This document shows, in pieces, positions 24,402 to 36,141 of a stretch of DNA of 64,000 bases. Numbering within the stretch: the first letter of the stretch is position 1; every line of letters begins with the position of its first letter. The position numbers were made by a program, and so were the translations under genes. This stretch comes from Saxidomus purpurata (lineage: Eukaryota; Mollusca; Bivalvia; Venerida; Veneridae), in contig JAFMSR010000012.1 of assembly GCA_022818135.1 (NCBI GenBank), forward strand, positions 26,170,428 through 26,234,427. The letters are read 5' to 3'. A model generated the notes under the pieces. It searched no databases. It saw nothing but the letters and a program-made list of their open reading frames with translations, and was not told the origin of the DNA.

Positions 24402-25395
24402 TATATATAGTCGCAACAAAAACGGAACAAGAACATTGTGCGTGAGAATAGGGTTAACCGTTTTTGCGACATTATATACGGTTTTAATATTCGTCGTTAA
24501 AGCCGAAAATTGCGACCATACAGTCCACTTTGTTCAATGTCATCGCCGAGACGCCGTTGTTGTACAGCCCTATCTAAGTTCGTCTTCCTCATCAGTGTGT
24601 AGCGTATTTTTTGAAAGTGTTTTACCATTAAATATATTTGGACTTGCCATCCTCCAATCTCTAAAATAAATTCTGCTTCTGATTTAAATTTTATTCAGTA
24701 AATTCTAACATTTTAACGAGTATGTTTGCTGTGGATTCATTTTCGCCCCTCCTATATAAGTATTACATGTTACTGTCTCTCTTTGATTGAATAAAAAGTG
24801 AATAGTGTAAAAAAGTCTCCAGTTAAAATCGTATGATAGGACAACAAAACATTGCTATATAGCTCTTGTCGAACGTGCATTTTTTAAAAAAGTAGAAAAG
24901 AAAAAGATAGTAAAAATTCAAAATACGTTGATGTTTTAACAGTCAAGAGTTCGGAATGATACATAGAATAATGAACAAGAGGGTCATGATGGCACTATAT
25001 CGCTTGCCAGAAAACCATTGCTCCAATGGCCAAAAAGTTGGTCAAACGGTCAGAAAAAGGTCATTCAAAGTAAAGATTGTATTTAATTTGCAAAACTATA
25101 CACATGATCCAGATCTCGCTCTCTCTGTATTAACAAATAGAAGAAAGTATGCCAAAGGTGGGGGTCAGTGTCAAAGGGCTTCGACCATCATTAAGGAAGA
25201 TAGATGGTCTGCGAACAACTATACAATGCATACTATACTATGTAAGTCTAAGTAAAAAAGTACAACCTGGCCGTGGTCAATTTTAACAACGGGAATGACT
25301 TAAACAAACTTAATAAAGAGTCATTCGACAATGTCGTTAACCAAATATCTAAGTTTTTGGCTTTGCTGTTTTAGACAAGAAGATATTTTAAGTTT
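24402..25395. other. no gene supported
   Basis: An open frame from 24436 would encode a signal-peptide-like start but begins at TTG, not ATG, and lacks flanking splice signals. A longer open frame at 24956-25255 is basic and unrecognised. Confidence 0.5.
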
Positions 25396-26480
25396 TTAGC
25401 TCACCTGAACCATAAGGCATAGAGCTTAGAAATTTAACATGTAGCATAACCTAGTAGATCTCTACCAAGTTATGACCCCCGGCTCAAAATTGACCCAGCC
25501 AGGGGATCACTTGTTTTTGCATAGGCTTCTGTAGGAAAAACTTTTAAAAATCTTCTTCTCTGAACTCACAAAGGCTAGAGCTTAGATAGTTGGTGTGTAA
25601 CATTATTAGTAAACCTCTACAGTTTTTTTAAATCATGCCCCTGGGGTCACTACTTTTCATATAGACTTATATAAGAAAACGTTGGAAAAGTTTTGGCCTT
25701 TCATAGAAGCGACAGTTCCCGTATTGAACACGTTTTATCTGTATGAATTTTGAATCTGAAGCAAATGCTGACACTTTTAGACAACCTTAAAAATAGCATT
25801 GGACTTAGATTTTGTCATTGAAACTTAACGTTGGCTATAACTTTGTCATTTCTTAAGATTTCTTCATCAAACTTTCAAATTGCATTGCTACTGACAAAAG
25901 GGTCGTAATGCTGCCAAATTTTGTAGGTCAATGTCATATTTAGACAGAGTTATGCCCCTTTTTGTACTTATATTTTGTCACAAAATTATTTGGCATTCTG
26001 ACAAAGCGTAAGAGGGCGACACAAGTGTTTACTGAACACCCATCTAGTTTTTTGTAACATCGTCTGGTGGACCTTATAAAGTATGTTAAAATTTGCACCG
26101 TAGGGTAAAAGTTTGACAACACCCAGGGAGTGTTTCATATTGACTTATATAGGAATATTTTTAAAAAATCTTTCCAAGACTTTGATCTATATTTGAAAAC
26201 ATTTGAAAAAACATCTCCAAAATCACAAGTCTCAGAGCTAAGAAATTTAATCTGAAGCATTGTCTAGCGAATTTCTATCAAGTGTGTTCAAATCTTGAAA
26301 CTGGTGCAATATTGACCCCTCTTTGGGGTCGCTTGTTTTGCATAAACATATAAAGGAAAACTTTAAAAAATATCACCCAAAATCACTATCTGTTATCTAG
26401 CGTCTATGTTTGTTCAAATCATGCCTTATTGGGACAAAATTGAGCTAGTTCTGTAGTCACTTTTCTGTATATAGCTTCCA
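25396..26480 (+). repeat. tandem units of the AGCTCACC dispersed repeat
   Basis: It begins TTTTTAGCTCACCTGAACC and then repeats units of about 165 bp with GAGCTTAGA, CTCTACCAAG, TTCAAATC and TGACCC landmarks, several degenerate. Within it, 25700-26000 looks like a different repeat. Confidence 0.6.
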
Positions 26481-26779
26481 ATGAGTTCCTATAACCAGGG
26501 GCGAAGCTACTCCCAGTCCTCTGTACGCCCCCCGCGTTTTTTAAAGCAAATTATACTGTAAATAATTAGGACGTATAAAACTTATTTATTGCATTTATGA
26601 AACACAAGTTTACCATTTGTGATTAAAAATAAACCGATACTGTTAGTATACCCGAGTGGACATGTACTCCCTTAGGCACACGTTTAACATCATTTTTAGG
26701 CCATTTAAATTTTTCAATTTTGAAATTCGAAGTACTCCCGTGAGTATGGGAGTATGCCCGGCTACGCGCCTGATAACAA
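26481..26779. other. no gene seen
   Basis: The stretch contains GGGGCGAAGCTACTCCC and GAGTATGGGAGTATGCCC, which look like part of a dispersed repeat. No ORF. Confidence 0.45.
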
Positions 26780-27055
26780 CAAGCAATTCGACTCACCTAG
26801 CAACCACTGACTACCTTACCTACCAGTGACTTCGTAAGCAATCACCAATCTGGAATAGTTACCAAAGACTTCTTTAGCAACATCTTAAATCCCTAGAAGC
26901 CAATGACTTCCACAGGAACCAGTGAACCTAGCAACCACAGTCTTCCTTAACAACCAGTGACTTCCTCGGAACAAGTGACCATTGACTTCGTCTGCGATAA
27001 AATAGCCCCCTACAGTGGGTTTCCCCTGAAATCAGTGACTTCCCGGCACAGCCGA
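26780..27055. repeat. second CAACCAGTGACTTCC minisatellite
   Basis: Degenerate units related to those at 21195-21595, with GCAACCACTGACTACC, CAACCAGTGACTTCC and similar variants. Confidence 0.7.
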
Positions 27056-27694
27056 TTCCTAAATGCTATAAAGATATGACCATTTCCGTAAACTTTTCTA
27101 ACACCCCTTTCACATTGAAGCAGGAAGTAGATCTAGTTGCCTATATTTGTAACTTTCTAATTTCAAAATTCTGCCTTGCATATTTTGTCTGTTTTATTTA
27201 AAATGACATATTGAAATGGAAAGGGGACAAAGTAAGTTTATTTGATTTTTGTTTCTTGTTTTCTAAGATTTAGGAAATACTTCATAATCAAAGACATTCT
27301 TAGTTACTGCATGGTTAACAAAATTATATGAACCTACGTAAGCGTCTAACAAAAGCTAGCTTTTCATTCAACACAATCTTCAAGTGTTTTTTTAAAATTT
27401 TATTGTATAGAAAGTATTAAAAACTATTAATTTTCTTTTTAAACTCTAATCCCCTGTATCAAAAAGTTTTGTTTCATTTTATACACCATTCCCTGCTTGA
27501 AAGTTTCAGCTACCTGTCTTCAAATTAAACATAAATTCAGGTAGACGGTAATACCCATACATTAATGATCATAAAAATGTAACAAATAATGTTTTCAAGA
27601 ATCCATGACAAGGTGTCTTCAAGAATGGATAAATTTACAAAATGCAAAAATTATGTATAGGGGATTACCCCCTTGATGTAAGCATATCCCTAAA

Positions 27695-27970
27695 CTTGGT
27701 TTGCAGTTCGCGGTTCGCGATGCAATGGCAACTGAGAAATCAGTTTGCAGTTCGCAATTCGAATCGCGAACTGGCAACTACTCCGCAGTTCGTAACACGC
27801 ATCATGAACTGCGAACTTGCAACTAATCTCTATTCAAACATCATAATGAGAACTGGGAACAAGTAGTCAGTTCCCAATTCGCTATTCGAACTGGTTTGCA
27901 TTTCTACAGTTCGCAATTCGAATCGCGAACTGCGAACTGGCAACTAGTCTGCAATCGCGAACCAACTTTA
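27695..27970. repeat. cluster of interlocking palindromes (GCAGTTCGCAATTCGAAT)
   Basis: The 10-20 bp words CAGTTCGC, GCGAACTG, GAATCGCGAACTG and GCAACTA recur in both orientations at least eight times, so many alternative stems can form. No ORF of note and no counterpart elsewhere in the window. Confidence 0.75.
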
Positions 27971-28820
27971 CGGATATGATGTAAGCCAACATTTATTGAC
28001 ATATTTCTTTTTGTTAGCATGATATTGAAAAGACTAATAATATGCAAACTATATAGGTTTACATACTTTATGCTTAAGAGTTAGGCTATTAATTGCATTT
28101 CTAGCTTTTGTCAGTGGTTACCTAAATAAAGTATTTAGTTTTGATCTGATGAATATAGATTTTATAACAACGAGAGAATATCAAACCTTTTGTGTTTAGG
28201 TATTTATTAAAGGCACACCTTAGTATATCGATATAATAGTTAATTAAAACGATCAAAGTTATGATATTTATAAACACATGTATTATGAACTCTCCGGTTA
28301 CCGCGTTTAAAAATTAGTCAGAACTTTTTCCTGATTAACTCCAAGTCATACTAAAAACTCGGTCACTCAATCATATTATGTCAAAGAGTCTAAAACTGCA
28401 TCACTTTTAATGAAGAACTACGTCAAATGGTGAAACTGAAACCGAAAGAAGCTTGCTAACTCTTTAGAATCAGTTTTTCTGTGCGAGTGTAAACAGGGTC
28501 ACAAAAGGTAAACATGCAGTTCAAATAAAAGAAACGTCCTGTTATATTCTTTAAGCAATAGTTTGTGTCTTATCACCATGGAAATATCTTAGAACGCTTC
28601 AGTAAAGTGTAAAACTGGGACATGTGGAGTTAAAAACTATTTCATTGTGTCATTTCAAGGAAGAATCTTGTTAATACAGTCTGTGCTACAGCTTGTATTC
28701 AATCGTTTTGAAAAATTAGCAGAATGATTTATTATGATCATCGTATGTCCTTGTTTTGCTTTAAACAATATATTCCCCCAAAGTACCAATTTCAGTCAAA
28801 CTTCATATAAATGTTCCTTG
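27971..28820. other. no gene seen
   Basis: AT-rich flank of the Polinton-like element. No supported feature. Confidence 0.5.
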
Positions 28821-28826
28821 GATAGT

Positions 28827-28915
28827 AGTAGTAGGGGAAGCAGAGTGCAAAATCCCTCACGGGAGGGAAAACGCACCAGATCTTAAAGTACATTGGGAGG
28901 TAAAACAGTCCAAGT
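28827..28915 (+). repeat. left terminal inverted repeat
   Basis: Begins AGTAGTAGGGGAAGCAGAG and ends CAGTCCAAGT. Pairs with 37494-37582. Preceded by the target duplication GATAGT. Confidence 0.88.
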
Positions 28916-28946
28916 AATGTTACATGTCTCATACCATCTACTACAA

Positions 28947-29818
28947 CAAGTCAAATGTTTGAACGCCGCCAAATGGAGTGGGGGTTGCGATAATTAGTAA
29001 TGTTGGATTTAATGTATGGTGATTAACCAAACCTAATCTTTTTGCATTAGGCTGACCATTTGTTAATGTTTAATGCTAAAAAAGATGATTCTACGTCAAG
29101 TCTATAGGCATTGTTTCCTCTGTATGGAAATTGGCTGCTGTCACATTATTGAATTACAATTCATTGAAATAATAATTTTTTTTTTATTTTCCTAAGTCTA
29201 GAATTCTAACATATAAATTTGCTTCAATTTATATTATTCTTGTACGAAAGAAAGATAAAAATGAATTTGTTCCCGACTATATAAAAAAATAAAGGTAATT
29301 CCACTCTGGCGAGGTTTCGATCTCTGATCTCCCGCGTGCCAAGCGGAGATACATTCTACTGCGCTATCAAGGCATCGTGTTTCATAGTGTATAACTTCGT
29401 TATTCACCAATACAGACGTTTGTTTCGGAATGGCGGTACAACTTTATGTAAACAAACGAATTTAACTTCCCAGACACTTTAAATAAGAAGTGGACACATC
29501 ATAAGCTTGGTAGTTTCGTAAAGTATATTCAAATATCTGTTAGAAAAAAATTTCAAAGTCGGTTTAAAAGACTATCTTCAGCCGCTACCCGTCGGCAGAA
29601 TCTCAGTCGTTCGTATTCATTCGTTTAAAGGCTATTTCCGTAAAATTTAGACTCGGCTATTTCCGTAAAATTTAGACTGGTTCGCGATCTCAAATCAAAA
29701 GACCGCTTGTTACAAAGACACACTGTGAAATCATTCTACAGTCTAAAAGTAGTTACGTCACCCCATGGAAATTTTACTTTCTGCATTCCAATATACGCAC
29801 CGCCTCCTGGCGGCGCGT
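28947..29818. other. left-arm-only segment with a tRNA-like piece
   Basis: Absent from the right arm, where the flanks join as CACTACAATAAGG. On the minus strand, 29305-29375 has TAGCGCAGT-like and GATCGAAACC boxes around a possible anticodon stem, but the acceptor arm does not pair, so it is a SINE or tRNA relic. A 25-bp direct repeat (GGCTATTTCCGTAAAATTTA) lies at 29630-29680. Confidence 0.6.
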
Positions 29819-30572
29819 AATAAGGTTACAATTGGTCAGATAGTCAGTTGTCATCTTGCAATAGAGTTCTAGGTTTGAATGCTTTATAGTGCACTACGTT
29901 ATTCGTTTAACGCAACAAATGGCTAATAGTTTAAAGACTAAAGACAACTATCATAATAATTATGAGGAAAGATATTGAGGAACACTTAAATACGTTAGAA
30001 AATCAGTTGCAAAATGCAAATACGTCTGTTCGTTAAACATAAACTTAATAAATATCGAATTCAAATCACGCGCCAGTAATCATTCTTTTACAGTCAGTGA
30101 ACCACTTCTATCTGCTCTATTACACAGAAGGTTAGCTAATATGTTAATATACATACACACGATAGTTTTTATAACAGATTTATATTCTGTTTTGCTTTTA
30201 CAGTATTTATTACATATGTGATATTTATTTATTTAGATTTGATTTAAAACTTTTAGCATACCCTTTGTTGTTAAAAAAGGAACAACAAAACATATAAAAA
30301 TGATTAAAATTTCGTCTTTGCAAATACACAGTGTTGAACGTTCACAGTTAAATAAGTGTAAAATGTAATGCAATCGATATTGTGCTGGAGAAACAGACTT
30401 TTTACTTTCAAACTTATGTAAAAGAATTTATAATGTGTAAGCTATGGTATTCTTGATTTTGAGCTATATAATGTAAGGTCGCATTATTTAGGATTTCAAC
30501 TTAAGTAACAGAGAAATTTACTGAAAACTTAAACCTTTGTTGGATTGAAGTAAACATTAACATTAATTATAA

Positions 30573-30767
30573 ATGGAAACAAAAGTAGAAACTTTCATAT
30601 TTCAGTGCACAAAATGTGGTTATTACTTTTTGTTTTGGAGAAATTTTCGAGTATGGCATACACAGGATTATTATTCCAACAAATGCGTATGCTGTGAAGA
30701 AATATTTCAGGAAAGAAGAACATTTTTGAGTCATCTTAAACATAATCTAGGGACAAAACTGATGTAG
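30573..30767 (+). pseudogene. small C2H2 zinc-finger ORF of the left arm, finger damaged
   Basis: 64 residues from an ATG. The partner in the right arm (36142-36348) is 68 residues and has a full C2H2 finger (CTKCGYYFLFWRN, then LLHHFRVWH). Here a 12-bp in-frame deletion removes residues LLHH, including the first zinc-binding His, so the first finger should not fold. The second Cys/His cluster (CVCCEEIF..HLKH) remains, with an atypical two-residue His spacing. It is the first of three ORFs transcribed toward the spacer. Small zinc-finger proteins are often DNA-binding regulators; the role here is unknown. Confidence 0.55.
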
Positions 30768-30896
30768 AGCGGAGGACTTTAGAAGCTATAAAAATATAAG
30801 CATTATAAATAAGTATAATATTACAATACTTTGAGTTGATCGACATCTCAGTTACCAATTGGTATTGGAAGAGTTAAGACATAATTTTAAAAGGCG

Positions 30897-31226
30897 ATGG
30901 ATATATTTAGAAAACCCGTTAAATCAAGGAAGGGGACCTTTAAGAGGAACCGATATCGTGACAGAAAAGATCCTTGGTCCGAAATGTATATACGCATGGT
31001 CATACCGTCGGCACAGACGACAGCTATAGCAAAGAGCATGTTGGAATGTCAGTCACCTGGGACTTTGTCTGAACTTGAGCGAACGAAAACGGTGCGAAAA
31101 ACGCCCAAGCGAAAAAACTCTGGAGGGACACAGGGAAGGAAAGGCACTAAAAAGCCCAAAAAGGAGATGGAAAATACAGCTATGAATTCTGATACTATCA
31201 CTACTATTGGACCGATACTTAAGTGA
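30897..31226 (+). CDS. basic protein of the left arm, unrecognised
   Basis: 109 residues from an ATG 130 bp after the small zinc-finger ORF. The N-terminal third is Arg/Lys-rich (KSRKGTFKRNRYRDRKDPW) and the C-terminal part again (KTPKRKNSGGTQGRKGTKK), with a non-basic middle (MVIPSAQTTAIAKSMLECQ). It resembles a nucleic-acid-binding or nuclear-targeted protein in composition only. Its last codons overlap the next ORF, which lies in the +1 frame. The right-arm copy (35684-36016) differs at a few residues and starts one Met earlier, so the frame is maintained in both arms. Confidence 0.55.
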   Translation: MDIFRKPVKSRKGTFKRNRYRDRKDPWSEMYIRMVIPSAQTTAIAKSMLECQSPGTLSELERTKTVRKTPKRKNSGGTQGRKGTKKPKKEMENTAMNSDTITTIGPILK

Positions 31227-31272
31227 CTGCACAACTGACTCCTCCTCATTCATAGAGAAATCGTCGACAGCG

Positions 31273-31866
31273 ATGATTCAGTGTGATATTTGTTTGAAAA
31301 GTTTTAGAAGACGGGATAATATGTTACGTCATAAAAAGAGTGCACATTCGAATGAGGATTCTGACGACGAGTCTGGGTCGGAAATTTCTGAACGTGAGGA
31401 CATTTTTGGGTCTAACGATGACGTTGAAATGTCTGGAAGTGATGAATCAGACGATGACTCCAACCGTGCTTGGGATGTTGATCCTTGGCATGATATTATA
31501 GCCGAGGTGTTTAACAGCTGTGAAACTCAGTTTCAAAATGCAGTTAAGGAACTCATGGAAGAAGAGGATGGAATCAGTGAAAGTGAAGCCAGGGAAACTG
31601 TTTTTAATAACATGAGAAGCACCTATCGAAGGGCTATGATGAATGTCTTTGGTAGAAAACTACTGTGTTTCAAAAGTATGAAGGAAGACCCAACGTATAG
31701 AAGCATAAAGGATACAGTCAGTCATCTTATTACAATTGAAAACTATGAAAGGGAAGAGGCCCTGAAATACGCCATACAGAAAAGACAGTTTCTGTTTGAT
31801 AAAATCCTTGACACGTGCAACCCGCCAGACGTTTCCGAAGATATAGACGAGAGTGAATCATCATAA
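31273..31866 (+). CDS. acidic C2H2 zinc-finger protein of the left arm
   Basis: From the ATG at 31273 it encodes 197 residues. The frame is open without ATG back to at least 31207, overlapping the basic ORF. It begins with one canonical C2H2 finger (CDICLKSFRRRDN, then H-x4-H), followed by a strongly acidic Ser/Asp/Glu stretch and a helical domain starting WDVDPWHDIIAEVFNS and ending in charged residues. The finger plus acidic linker plus WDPW-type helical domain is one I associate with uncharacterised zinc-finger proteins in mobile-element contexts of marine invertebrates; that is memory, not a search. The missing upstream ATG leaves room for splicing or frameshifting from the preceding ORF. 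The right-arm copy is nearly identical. Confidence 0.65.
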   Translation: MIQCDICLKSFRRRDNMLRHKKSAHSNEDSDDESGSEISEREDIFGSNDDVEMSGSDESDDDSNRAWDVDPWHDIIAEVFNSCETQFQNAVKELMEEEDGISESEARETVFNNMRSTYRRAMMNVFGRKLLCFKSMKEDPTYRSIKDTVSHLITIENYEREEALKYAIQKRQFLFDKILDTCNPPDVSEDIDESESS

Positions 31867-32146
31867 CGATCTCACAAAAGCTTTTGCAGTGATATGTGTG
31901 TGAAAACCTACACGATGAAATATTTTTAAGTGTTTCACTATTTAACAAACGAGAAGCAATATAACGAACATCTCCTGATAAAAGACATATCATTCGGACA
32001 GTTCTTATCATGTAATAAAACAGTAATATAAGAATAGAAATAAATGTAGTTGTACGAGTAAATTAAACATGGCACTCTTAAAACAGAAGAATTTACGTTT
32101 TTCTTACCCCCTCCCCCACCCAAACACGCACACATCCAATAGATAG

Positions 32147-34763
32147 TCAATTTTAAGATTGTTTATTTAAGTATGAGCCCATGTGGAAAGTTGATAACAG
32201 GATATGCCTGAAGGCCAAGTATTGCTAAAGGTCAGATGATCCTATTGCAGTCCGGCTCAGGGATTGGCTGAAAAAAGTACAGGGAAAACCGTAAGATTAA
32301 ATGAGACATTACCTGATTGGTAGAAAAGGTTGTGTTTACAAATGCAAAAAACTCATTTGAAAAATAAAATGCAATGTCTTCTGCACGCGAATGAATATTT
32401 TAGGACTGGTTATCATAATAAATAACACTGAAATCGCCATATGAATAGAAGGTGTACACATGCGGTTTAGACCCCTAAATCTCACCTGACTGAGTGGGGT
32501 GGTTGTCTCCCTTGCCAAATTGTAAAAAACTGGGTTGGTAAACCCCATATAAAAACAGCATTTTCTGGTGCCTGAGAGACTAATCTGTTCGAAAAATGTA
32601 ATTTCATTGGTCAACACCCTATAGGTGGGTATGATACAGGGTCCCCTTTTGACTAGAGTTATAATGTAAGTCAATGGGGAAAACAATAGGAGTATCTGAC
32701 CTAAACATAGATTCATCAATTACATCTTATCTGTTTTTCTAAGTTTTACATGCGAAATATCTCATGAAACTTGTTTATTTGCATAACTCTTTATTTTAGC
32801 AAGGAATCCAATGCCGAAAATCGGGTGAACATATTTTTTTCACGAAATTGTGGCTAAATTAGAGGTGCCGGTGTGGTAAAATGGGGTTATTTCATAACAT
32901 TTAAGTTTAAATGAGTAGCAACCGATTGAACATGCATGAGCGTAATGTTTTATAAAATTTACAATTAAAAACCATTGAAATATTTTCAGTTTAAAACTAA
33001 TATTTTTGATATGAGGGTCTTTTTTATGTAAATTCATGTCGAAGCTAACAAAACAAGGGCGGGTAATTTAGAACAAAGAGATGGGCACAGTGGTACTTTT
33101 TAAATTAATACAGGTTATTTTCAATGAATCCGTCTCTTAAATATGCATTTAGTGAATTAAATTGTGTCTCTCATGAAACTTTAGATAAGATCAAATGCAA
33201 AGCGGAAGTCTGAATAAGTACATGTGCAAATATCGCCTGCTAGTGGGTGTTTCTTTGTATAGGAGCAAACTGGTGTCGGCTCTTTTAGTACGTAACTGGC
33301 ACAAATCAGTATAAAAACCCTATTTTATAAGGTTGGTGACTGCAAAAGACGTTTAAAACATTGAAATGGAATGCCGTATTTGTAAAACTGCATCGGATTT
33401 GCCAATAATGACAGCAATTTCGCCTGTAAACATCTCGAGAGTGTTCCAAATTACCTCCCTTTATTTACGAAATGTGCTGTTTTACGTTATTTAACGCCTC
33501 GTGCCTAAATATTAAGTAGCTAGAGGGCTGTTTTTCACTGACATATGTCCGAAAGTTGTTAGAAACACATCAAAATGCTAATTTCGAGCCAGTGTTGATT
33601 TTATAACAATGAAAATGTTAAAAAAATCGACCAAAATATGTGCGATTTTTGCCTTTAGAGTTCAATTATTTGAATGTGATAAGTCAAAGTCGGCTATATT
33701 TTATATTTACTGTAGCATTAAAGTATTCTCAACAATACAGAAGCATTAGAAACAAATGCAGTTCTGCAGTAATATGCAAATAGCTAGTTAAAAATGATAG
33801 CTTTAGGAATTTTCCGCTGTCATTTGGGCTTAAAGCACCCCTAATTAAGGGCGGTTATTTCCGGCGTATGAAAAGCAGCCGTTCAAACGGCGATTTTTTG
33901 CAAAGTATCAGTGTTATCATTCATTTTTGTTCAAACGCTATTAGCACTTTCATTTTAAATGATGCTTAGCACACGGGCGAATGTCAATTTCTTAAAAATG
34001 TCTTCATTTTAGAGGGGGTGGGGTAAGAAAATAAGCAGTTTCAAGTACAGTGAATGCTGAATTGATTAAATAAGCTCCACAAAACGTTGAAGACACTTTG
34101 CTGCACTACTATCATTGCTTCTGTAGTTATTGATATAAAAGAAATGGCGTGACAGCCAAAGAGGCATTCATGTTCTTGCTATTTCAAAGAGCCGTTTTAA
34201 GCTATACATCAGACCCAACCCGTCGTGCTATTTAGGTCTATAATTTGAAGCATACTTCAATAAAAGTAAAATAAAGCGATATTTTAGTGCAGAAATGTTT
34301 GTTTTATGATGAAAAGAGGTGATTTTATCTCTTGAAAAAATAAGATCTGTCTTTAACGAAGACTGACAGCATAGAAAGTGTTAAACTCCATTTTTGTAAA
34401 GCCCGCGTGCGGTGAGCTCGGCATGGTTCGGTGTACGTCCGTCGGTGCGCACGTCCGTGCATCCGTCCGAATTTGTCCGAAGCATAACTCGTAAATGTAT
34501 GAAGGGAATTACTTGAATTACTTTATACAAAGATAGAGCACTATGTGTGAAAGTGCAGTACCCACCAAGAACCATAACTCTACCATGCATTTTTTTAATA
34601 ACTGTTTGTTACCAAGAACCATAACTCTACCATGCATTTTTTTAATAACTGTTTGTTCATAAATTGGCATTCCTTTCCCTCTTTGAGACCCTCCTCACGC
34701 CCTCTGTGACCCTCCTCACGCCATCTGAGGCCCTCCTCACGCCCTCTGAGGCCCTCCTTACGG
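32147..34763. other. spacer between the inverted arms, no gene recognised
   Basis: No ORF above 127 residues and none with a recognisable product. 34381-34500 is part of a dispersed repeat with AAGCCCGCGTGCGGTGAGC and GTCCGTCGG. 34564-34657 is a 47-bp direct duplication starting ACCAAGAACCATAACTC. 34676-34760 is a 21-22 bp minisatellite (GACCCTCCTCACGCCCTCTG). Confidence 0.6.
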
Positions 34764-35043
34764 CTATCTATTGGATGTGTGCGTGTTTGGGTGGGGGAGG
34801 GGGTAAGAAAAACGTAAATTCTTCTGTTTTAAGAGTGCCATGTTTAATTTACTCGTACAACTACATTTATTTCTATTCTTATATTACTGTTTTATTACAT
34901 GATAAGAACTGTCCGAATGATATGTCTTTTATCAGGAGATGTTCGTTATATTGCTTCTCGTTTGTTAAATAGTGAAACACTTAAAAATATTTCATCGTGT
35001 AGGTTTTCACACACATATCACTGCAAAAGCTTTTGTGAGATCG

Positions 35044-35637
35044 TTATGATGATTCACTCTCGTCTATATCTTCGGAAACGTCTGGCGGGTTGCACGTGTC
35101 AAGGATTTTATCAAACAGAAACTGTCTTTTCTGTATGGCGTATTTCAGGGCCTCTTCCCTTTCATAGTTTTCAATGGTAATAAGATGACTGACTGTATCC
35201 TTTATGCTTCTATACGTTGGGTCTTCCTTCATACTTTTGAAACACAGTAGTTTTCTACCAAAGACATTCATCATAGCCCTTCGATAGGTGCTTCTCATGT
35301 TATTAAAAACAGTTTCCCTGGCTTCACTTTCACTGATTCCATCCTCTTCTTCCATGAGTTCCTTAACTGCATTTTGAAACTGAGTTTCACAGCTGTTAAA
35401 CACCTCGGCTATAATATCATGCCAAGGATTAACATCCCAAGCACGGTTGGAGTCATCGTCTGATTCATCACTTCCAGACATTTCAACGTCATCGTTAGAC
35501 CCAAAAATGTCCTCACGTTCAGAAATTTCCGACCCAGACTCGTCGTCAGAATCCTCGTTCGAATGTGCACTCTTTTTATGACGTAACATATTATCCCGTC
35601 TTCTTAAACTTTTCAAACAAATATCACACTGAATCAT
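35044..35637 (-). CDS. acidic C2H2 zinc-finger protein of the right arm
   Basis: Mirror copy of 31273-31866, 197 residues from the matching ATG. In the finger region it reads KSLRRRDN where the left arm has KSFRRRDN: the conserved hydrophobic Phe of the finger core becomes Leu, usually tolerated. One further change, Asp to Asn, lies in the WDVNPWHD motif. The low divergence shows the two arms are recent copies or are kept alike by gene conversion. Transcription would run toward the spacer, convergent with the left copy. Confidence 0.65.
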   Translation of the reverse strand: MIQCDICLKSLRRRDNMLRHKKSAHSNEDSDDESGSEISEREDIFGSNDDVEMSGSDESDDDSNRAWDVNPWHDIIAEVFNSCETQFQNAVKELMEEEDGISESEARETVFNNMRSTYRRAMMNVFGRKLLCFKSMKEDPTYRSIKDTVSHLITIENYEREEALKYAIQKRQFLFDKILDTCNPPDVSEDIDESESS

Positions 35638-35683
35638 CGCTGTCGACGATTTCTCAATGAATGAGGAGGAGTCAGTTGTGCAG

Positions 35684-36016
35684 TCACTTAAGTATCGGTC
35701 CAATAGTAGTGATAGTATCAGAATTTATAGGTGTATTTTCCATCTCCTTTTTGGGCTTTTTAGTGCCTTTCCTTCCCTGTGTCCCTCCAGAGTTTTTTCG
35801 CTTGGGCGTTTTTCGCACCGTTTTCGTTCGCTCAAGTTCAGACAAAGTCTCAGGTGACTGACATTCCAACATGCTCTTTGCTATAGCTGTCGTCTGTGCC
35901 GACGGTATGACCATGCGTATATACATTTCGGACCAAGGATCTTTTCTGTCACGATATCGGTTCCTCTTAAAGGTCCCCTTCCTTGATTTAACGGGTTTTC
36001 TAAACATATCCATCAC
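35684..36016 (-). CDS. basic protein of the right arm, unrecognised
   Basis: 110 residues, starting MMDMFRKPV. It differs from the left copy by Gly to Glu in CQSPETLSEL and two changes near the C-terminus (NTPINSD for NTAMNSD). It overlaps the zinc-finger ORF in the same +1 relation as the left arm, so this overlap predates the duplication of the arms. Confidence 0.55.
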   Translation of the reverse strand: MMDMFRKPVKSRKGTFKRNRYRDRKDPWSEMYIRMVIPSAQTTAIAKSMLECQSPETLSELERTKTVRKTPKRKNSGGTQGRKGTKKPKKEMENTPINSDTITTIGPILK

Positions 36017-36141
36017 CTTTAAAATTATGTCTTAACTCTTCCAATACCAATTGGTAACTGAGATGTCGATCAACTCAAAGTATTGTAATATTATACTTAT
36101 TTATAATGCTTATATTTTTATAGCTTCTAAAGTCCTCCGCT

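Noticed and set aside
24436..24669. Secreted-looking small protein with hydrophobic N-terminus
   Set aside because: Starts at TTG, not ATG, and has a Ser run typical of chance; no flanking exon.
29305..29375. Possible tRNA gene on the minus strand
   Set aside because: T-loop is GATCGAAACC and the acceptor arm does not pair; treated as a relic.
32336..32719. 127-residue minus-strand ORF in the element spacer
   Set aside because: No recognisable domain; it overlaps what looks like a dispersed repeat and has no splice or promoter support.
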